The position numbers were made by a program, and so were the translations under genes. The notes under the pieces were generated by a model. The model ran no database searches and was not told the DNA's origin. It saw nothing but the letters and a program-made list of their open reading frames with translations. From Bifidobacterium mellis (GTDB lineage: Bacteria; Actinomycetota; Actinomycetes; Actinomycetales; Bifidobacteriaceae), in the NCBI RefSeq assembly GCF_000967265.1, contig NZ_KQ033885.1, positions 186,001-250,000 on the forward strand: DNA of 64,000 bases. The letters run 5' to 3'. This document shows positions 61,346 through 64,000 of the stretch, piece after piece. Position 1 is the first letter of the stretch. Each line of letters begins with the position of its first letter.

Positions 61346-61568
61346 CGTTCGGAAGCTGAGTGTGGGCGATTCCCGACGGTGCGAATTCCAGGTCGAGACC
61401 ATGATAATGATGGGTCCTTTCAAGGATTGCGCATCGGTGTCCGCATGGACGTGGTCGGTCGCAAGGCAGCGATGCGTTGGAAGGATTAGGGGTTCAAGTG
61501 ATGTTGGGTTTCTCCGCGATCCGGATATGGTTCGGACCTGGCGTGCAAGGTTGTAGAGAGGTGCGGTA

Positions 61569-62387
61569 ATGAAAGTAGTGATATTCTCCACCTGCGTGGT
61601 GGACCTCATGTTTCCGAACGTGGGGAAGGCCATGGTGGAGGTACTGGAGCGGTTCGGCTGCGACACCTACCTTCCCAAGGAGCAGATTTGCTGCGCCCAA
61701 CCCACCTTCAACAGCGGGTATGTCAAGGAGAGCATGCAGGTTATGCGCAATGAGGTCGATGCCCTGCTGAGCGTGGATGCCGACTATATCGTGGGTCCGG
61801 CAGGCTCCTGCGTGAATATGCTCAAGGAGCTGCCCTTCCATCTGAGGAACGACCCGGTCTATGCGGCCAAGGCCCAGACCATGGCTGACAAGACCTATGA
61901 GTTCTCGCAGTTCCTCTATCGGGTGCTGGGTGTGCTGGATGCCGGCGCCGAACTCGACGCCGTGGCCACCTACCACCGCTCCTGCCACATGACCCGGCTG
62001 CTGGGGGAGCGGACCAGCCCCTTCGTTCTGTTGGATCACGTCAAGGGCCTGACCATGGTCCCCCTGCCCCATATCGAGAACTGCTGTGGGTTCGGCGGCA
62101 TGTTCTCCATGAAGGAGCCTGAGATCTCCAAGCAGATGGTGGATGAGAAGGTAAACGACGTGCTCAGCACCAAGGCCAGCGTCCTCATCTCCTGCGATCC
62201 GGGCTGCCTGATGAACATCGGCGGCCGCTTCAACCGGCGCGGCGAGAAGATCACCATCATGCATCTGGCTGAGGTGCTCAATCACAAGGTGGACATGAGC
62301 CGCGTCAAGTATGTGGAAGGCCGCTCTGCCGGCGATGGGGCTGTGGGTTCCGTCAGGGCCGCCAAGGAAGAGGGGGCTCTGGTATGA
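61569..62387 (+). CDS. lutA: L-lactate oxidation complex subunit LutA
   Basis: A 272-residue protein with two CCG-type cysteine domains: QICCAQPTFNSGY near residues 40-52 and NCCGFGGMFS near residues 175-184, plus SCVN and SCDPGC segments. This is the LutA (YvfV/YkgE) family, one of three subunits of the iron-sulfur complex that oxidises L-lactate to pyruvate. GAGGTGCGGTA before the ATG is a fair ribosome site. lutB starts within an ATGA overlap. Confidence 0.92.
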   Translation: MKVVIFSTCVVDLMFPNVGKAMVEVLERFGCDTYLPKEQICCAQPTFNSGYVKESMQVMRNEVDALLSVDADYIVGPAGSCVNMLKELPFHLRNDPVYAAKAQTMADKTYEFSQFLYRVLGVLDAGAELDAVATYHRSCHMTRLLGERTSPFVLLDHVKGLTMVPLPHIENCCGFGGMFSMKEPEISKQMVDEKVNDVLSTKASVLISCDPGCLMNIGGRFNRRGEKITIMHLAEVLNHKVDMSRVKYVEGRSAGDGAVGSVRAAKEEGALV

Positions 62388-63889
62388 GCAGCATGGTCAA
62401 TGGCAAGAAGGCCGCGCAGTATCTGCGGACCAGCAAGGCTCCCTTCCTGACCAGGGTCAAGGAGTCCGAACAGGATAAATTCGCCCAGCAGGCCGTGGCC
62501 AAGGCCCAGGATGCCCAGTGGGTCAAGCGTGAGGCCGCCCGCCAGGAACTGGGCAACTGGGAACAGTGGCGCGACCTGGGCGAGCAGATCCGCCAGCATG
62601 TCATCCGCTACCTGCCTGACTACCTGGAGGAGTTCTCCGACAACGTGGAGAAGCGCGGCGGCCATGTCTTCTTCGCCCAGACCGACGATGAGGCTGCCCA
62701 GTACATCAAGCAGATCGCCATCGAAAAGAAGGCCAAGCACGTCGTCAAGAGCAAGTCCATGGTGACCAGCGAGATCAACCTGGACCCCACGCTGATGACT
62801 GTGCCCGGCCTGGAGGTGCTGGAGACCGACCTGGCCGAGTTCATCCTGGAGGAGGACGACTGGGACCAGCCCACGCATCTGGTCTTCCCGGCCCTGCACA
62901 AGAACCGCGAGCAGGTTCGCCAGGTTTTTGAGAAGAAGCTGGGTTACAAGGGCGACAACGACCCCCAGCACATGGCTCGGTTCTCGCGCAAGGTTCTGCG
63001 CAAGCACTTCCTTGAGGCGGACATGGGCATCACCGGCTGCAACTTCGCCGTGGCCGACACGGGCATGATCAACCTGGTGACCAACGAGGGCAACGCCGAC
63101 CTGGCCATGTGCATCCCCAAGACCCAGGTGGTGGTCATGGGCATGGAGCGTCTTGTGCCGACCATGAAGGAGGCCGAGACCATGGACAACATGCTGGCCC
63201 GGTCCGCTGTCGGCCAGAAGCTGACCTCCTACCTGACCTACACTGCGCCACGCACAGACCAGGAGTCGGATGGACCGGACGATGTCTATGTGGTCATCCT
63301 GGACAACGGCCGTTCAAACGCGCTGGGAACGGTCTTCGAGCCCATCCTCCAGTGCATCCGCTGCGCCTCCTGTCTGAACGTCTGCCCCATCTACCGGCAC
63401 ATCGGCGGCCACGGCTATGGATCCATCTATCCGGGCCCTGTTGGCTCGGTGCTCTCGCCGGTGTTGGACGGGGGTTACGACGACTTCGGGGACCTGCCCT
63501 ACGCCTGTAGCCTGTGTGCGGCATGCACGGCCACCTGCCCGGTCAAGATTCCCCTGCATCAGCTCATGATCGAGCACAGGCGGATCATGATGGATGACCA
63601 GTCCCAGGCCAATCTGATCGACGACACGGTCATGAGGGTCATGGGTCTGGGAACCGGTCACTCCTCGCTCTTCCGCACTGCCCTGGGTGTGGATCACACC
63701 ATGCTGACCCCCATATCCAAGAAGCAGCCGGAGACGGCCAAGAACCTCTTCGCCAGTGATCGGCATGTGGAATGGATGCCCTTCGTCTTCGGCGGATGGA
63801 CCAAGGTACGTGATCTGCCGGATCCGCCCAAGCACGGGGAGAACTTCCGCAGTTGGTTCGCTCATCACAAGAAGGAGCAGCAGGCATGA
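62384..63889 (+). CDS. lutB: L-lactate oxidation complex subunit LutB
   Basis: A 501-residue iron-sulfur protein. The N-terminal 300 residues form the LUD domain (SKSMVTSEI, GITGCNFAVADTGMINLVTNEGNADL). Two ferredoxin-type 4Fe-4S motifs follow: CIRCASCLNVCP near residue 325 and CSLCAACTATCP near residue 370. Electrons from lactate pass through these clusters, probably toward quinone. Coupled to lutA and lutC by ATGA overlaps, so the three subunits are made together. Confidence 0.93.
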   Translation: MSSMVNGKKAAQYLRTSKAPFLTRVKESEQDKFAQQAVAKAQDAQWVKREAARQELGNWEQWRDLGEQIRQHVIRYLPDYLEEFSDNVEKRGGHVFFAQTDDEAAQYIKQIAIEKKAKHVVKSKSMVTSEINLDPTLMTVPGLEVLETDLAEFILEEDDWDQPTHLVFPALHKNREQVRQVFEKKLGYKGDNDPQHMARFSRKVLRKHFLEADMGITGCNFAVADTGMINLVTNEGNADLAMCIPKTQVVVMGMERLVPTMKEAETMDNMLARSAVGQKLTSYLTYTAPRTDQESDGPDDVYVVILDNGRSNALGTVFEPILQCIRCASCLNVCPIYRHIGGHGYGSIYPGPVGSVLSPVLDGGYDDFGDLPYACSLCAACTATCPVKIPLHQLMIEHRRIMMDDQSQANLIDDTVMRVMGLGTGHSSLFRTALGVDHTMLTPISKKQPETAKNLFASDRHVEWMPFVFGGWTKVRDLPDPPKHGENFRSWFAHHKKEQQA

Positions 63890-64000
63890 CCGATCGTGAG
63901 GTATTCCTGGATTACCTGGCCAAGAAGAGCGGTCGGCCCCGCCACCAGCTCAAGGATCATCCTCTGGTGCCGGTCAACGATTTGCCGGAGACCACCCTGT
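63886..64000 (+). CDS. lutC: L-lactate oxidation complex subunit LutC, N-terminal fragment
   Basis: An open frame of 38 codons from an ATG overlapping the lutB stop, running past the window edge. It starts MTDREVFLDYLAKKSGRPRH; a short helix ending in GRPR is typical of LutC. LutC carries the third LUD domain of the lactate complex. Position after lutAB makes the call firm although little is seen. Confidence 0.8.
   Translation, partial: MTDREVFLDYLAKKSGRPRHQLKDHPLVPVNDLPETTL

Noticed and set aside
1-64000. CRISPR arrays, insertion sequences, prophage structural genes, rRNA genes
   Set aside because: No regularly spaced repeats of CRISPR type, no transposase or integrase motifs and no rRNA sequence were seen anywhere in the window.

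Overview
The window reads as a stretch of a high-GC actinobacterial chromosome. It is most likely Bifidobacterium, and specifically a respiration-capable insect-gut type like B. asteroides. The clues are the linked rpsF-ssb-rpsR-rplI block, gltX beside tRNA-Glu and tRNA-Gln, the recG-rsmD-trmD order, an anaerobic nrdDG pair, and above all a type II NADH dehydrogenase with a full cydABCD set. That set is rare in bifidobacteria but known from the bee-gut lineage. The species call is inference from gene content. Most genes are tightly packed and GC-rich at third codon positions; the clearest exception is an AT-richer patch at about 56.4-58.7 kb.

Layout. 0-6.7 kb is the end of a cell-surface polysaccharide locus: an acyltransferase-3 fragment, a Wzm/Wzt-type ABC exporter, an IspD/TarI-like cytidylyltransferase, a nucleotide-sugar epimerase, a LicD phosphotransferase and an RmlB-like dehydratase. 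6.7-8.7 kb is the S6/SSB/S18/L9 operon. 8.7-17.4 kb is mixed: MIF-type tautomerase, GtrA, MFS, histidine phosphatase, unknown protein, DUF805 protein, an NMT1/ThiY-type ABC pair without its ATPase, and a LacI regulator. 17.5-22.8 kb holds nrdDG with a well-formed control region, gltX and two tRNAs. 23.0-32.5 kb is the respiratory block: NDH-2, a small ORF coupled to cydB, cydB, cydD, cydC, then cydA, with a polyprenyl diphosphate synthase convergent to it. 32.7-37.2 kb has a metallophosphoesterase and an IclR regulator divergent from leuCD. 37.4-42.2 kb carries three tandem CPBP membrane-protease genes, the middle one lacking its catalytic histidines. 42.4-47.2 kb is envelope housekeeping (murA, plsC-like, gpsA, ddl). 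47.3-52 kb holds mscS, GNAT, an O-acetyltransferase, an orphan ABC ATPase, a membrane XRE regulator and rpmB. 52-56.2 kb is recG, rsmD, trmD. 56.4-58.7 kb is a foreign-looking two-gene module (unknown protein plus XRE/ImmA-IrrE metallopeptidase) with its own promoter and palindrome, followed by a decayed reading frame. 58.7-64 kb has an MFS exporter, a YdcF-like protein and lutABC (lutC cut by the edge).

How it fits together. NDH-2 and cytochrome bd form a minimal aerobic electron path. LutABC could feed it with electrons from lactate, and the prenyl synthase could make a quinone tail. The nrdDG promoter carries a Rex-type palindrome plus two NrdR boxes 31 bp apart, and a weaker Rex-like site lies upstream of lutABC. 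Redox control of both loci is therefore a reasonable, testable idea. The strongest candidates for something new are the XRE-peptidase module with its unknown partner, the pseudo-protease in the CPBP trio, the small ORF coupled to cydB, and the four 11-bp repeats in front of the orphan ABC ATPase.
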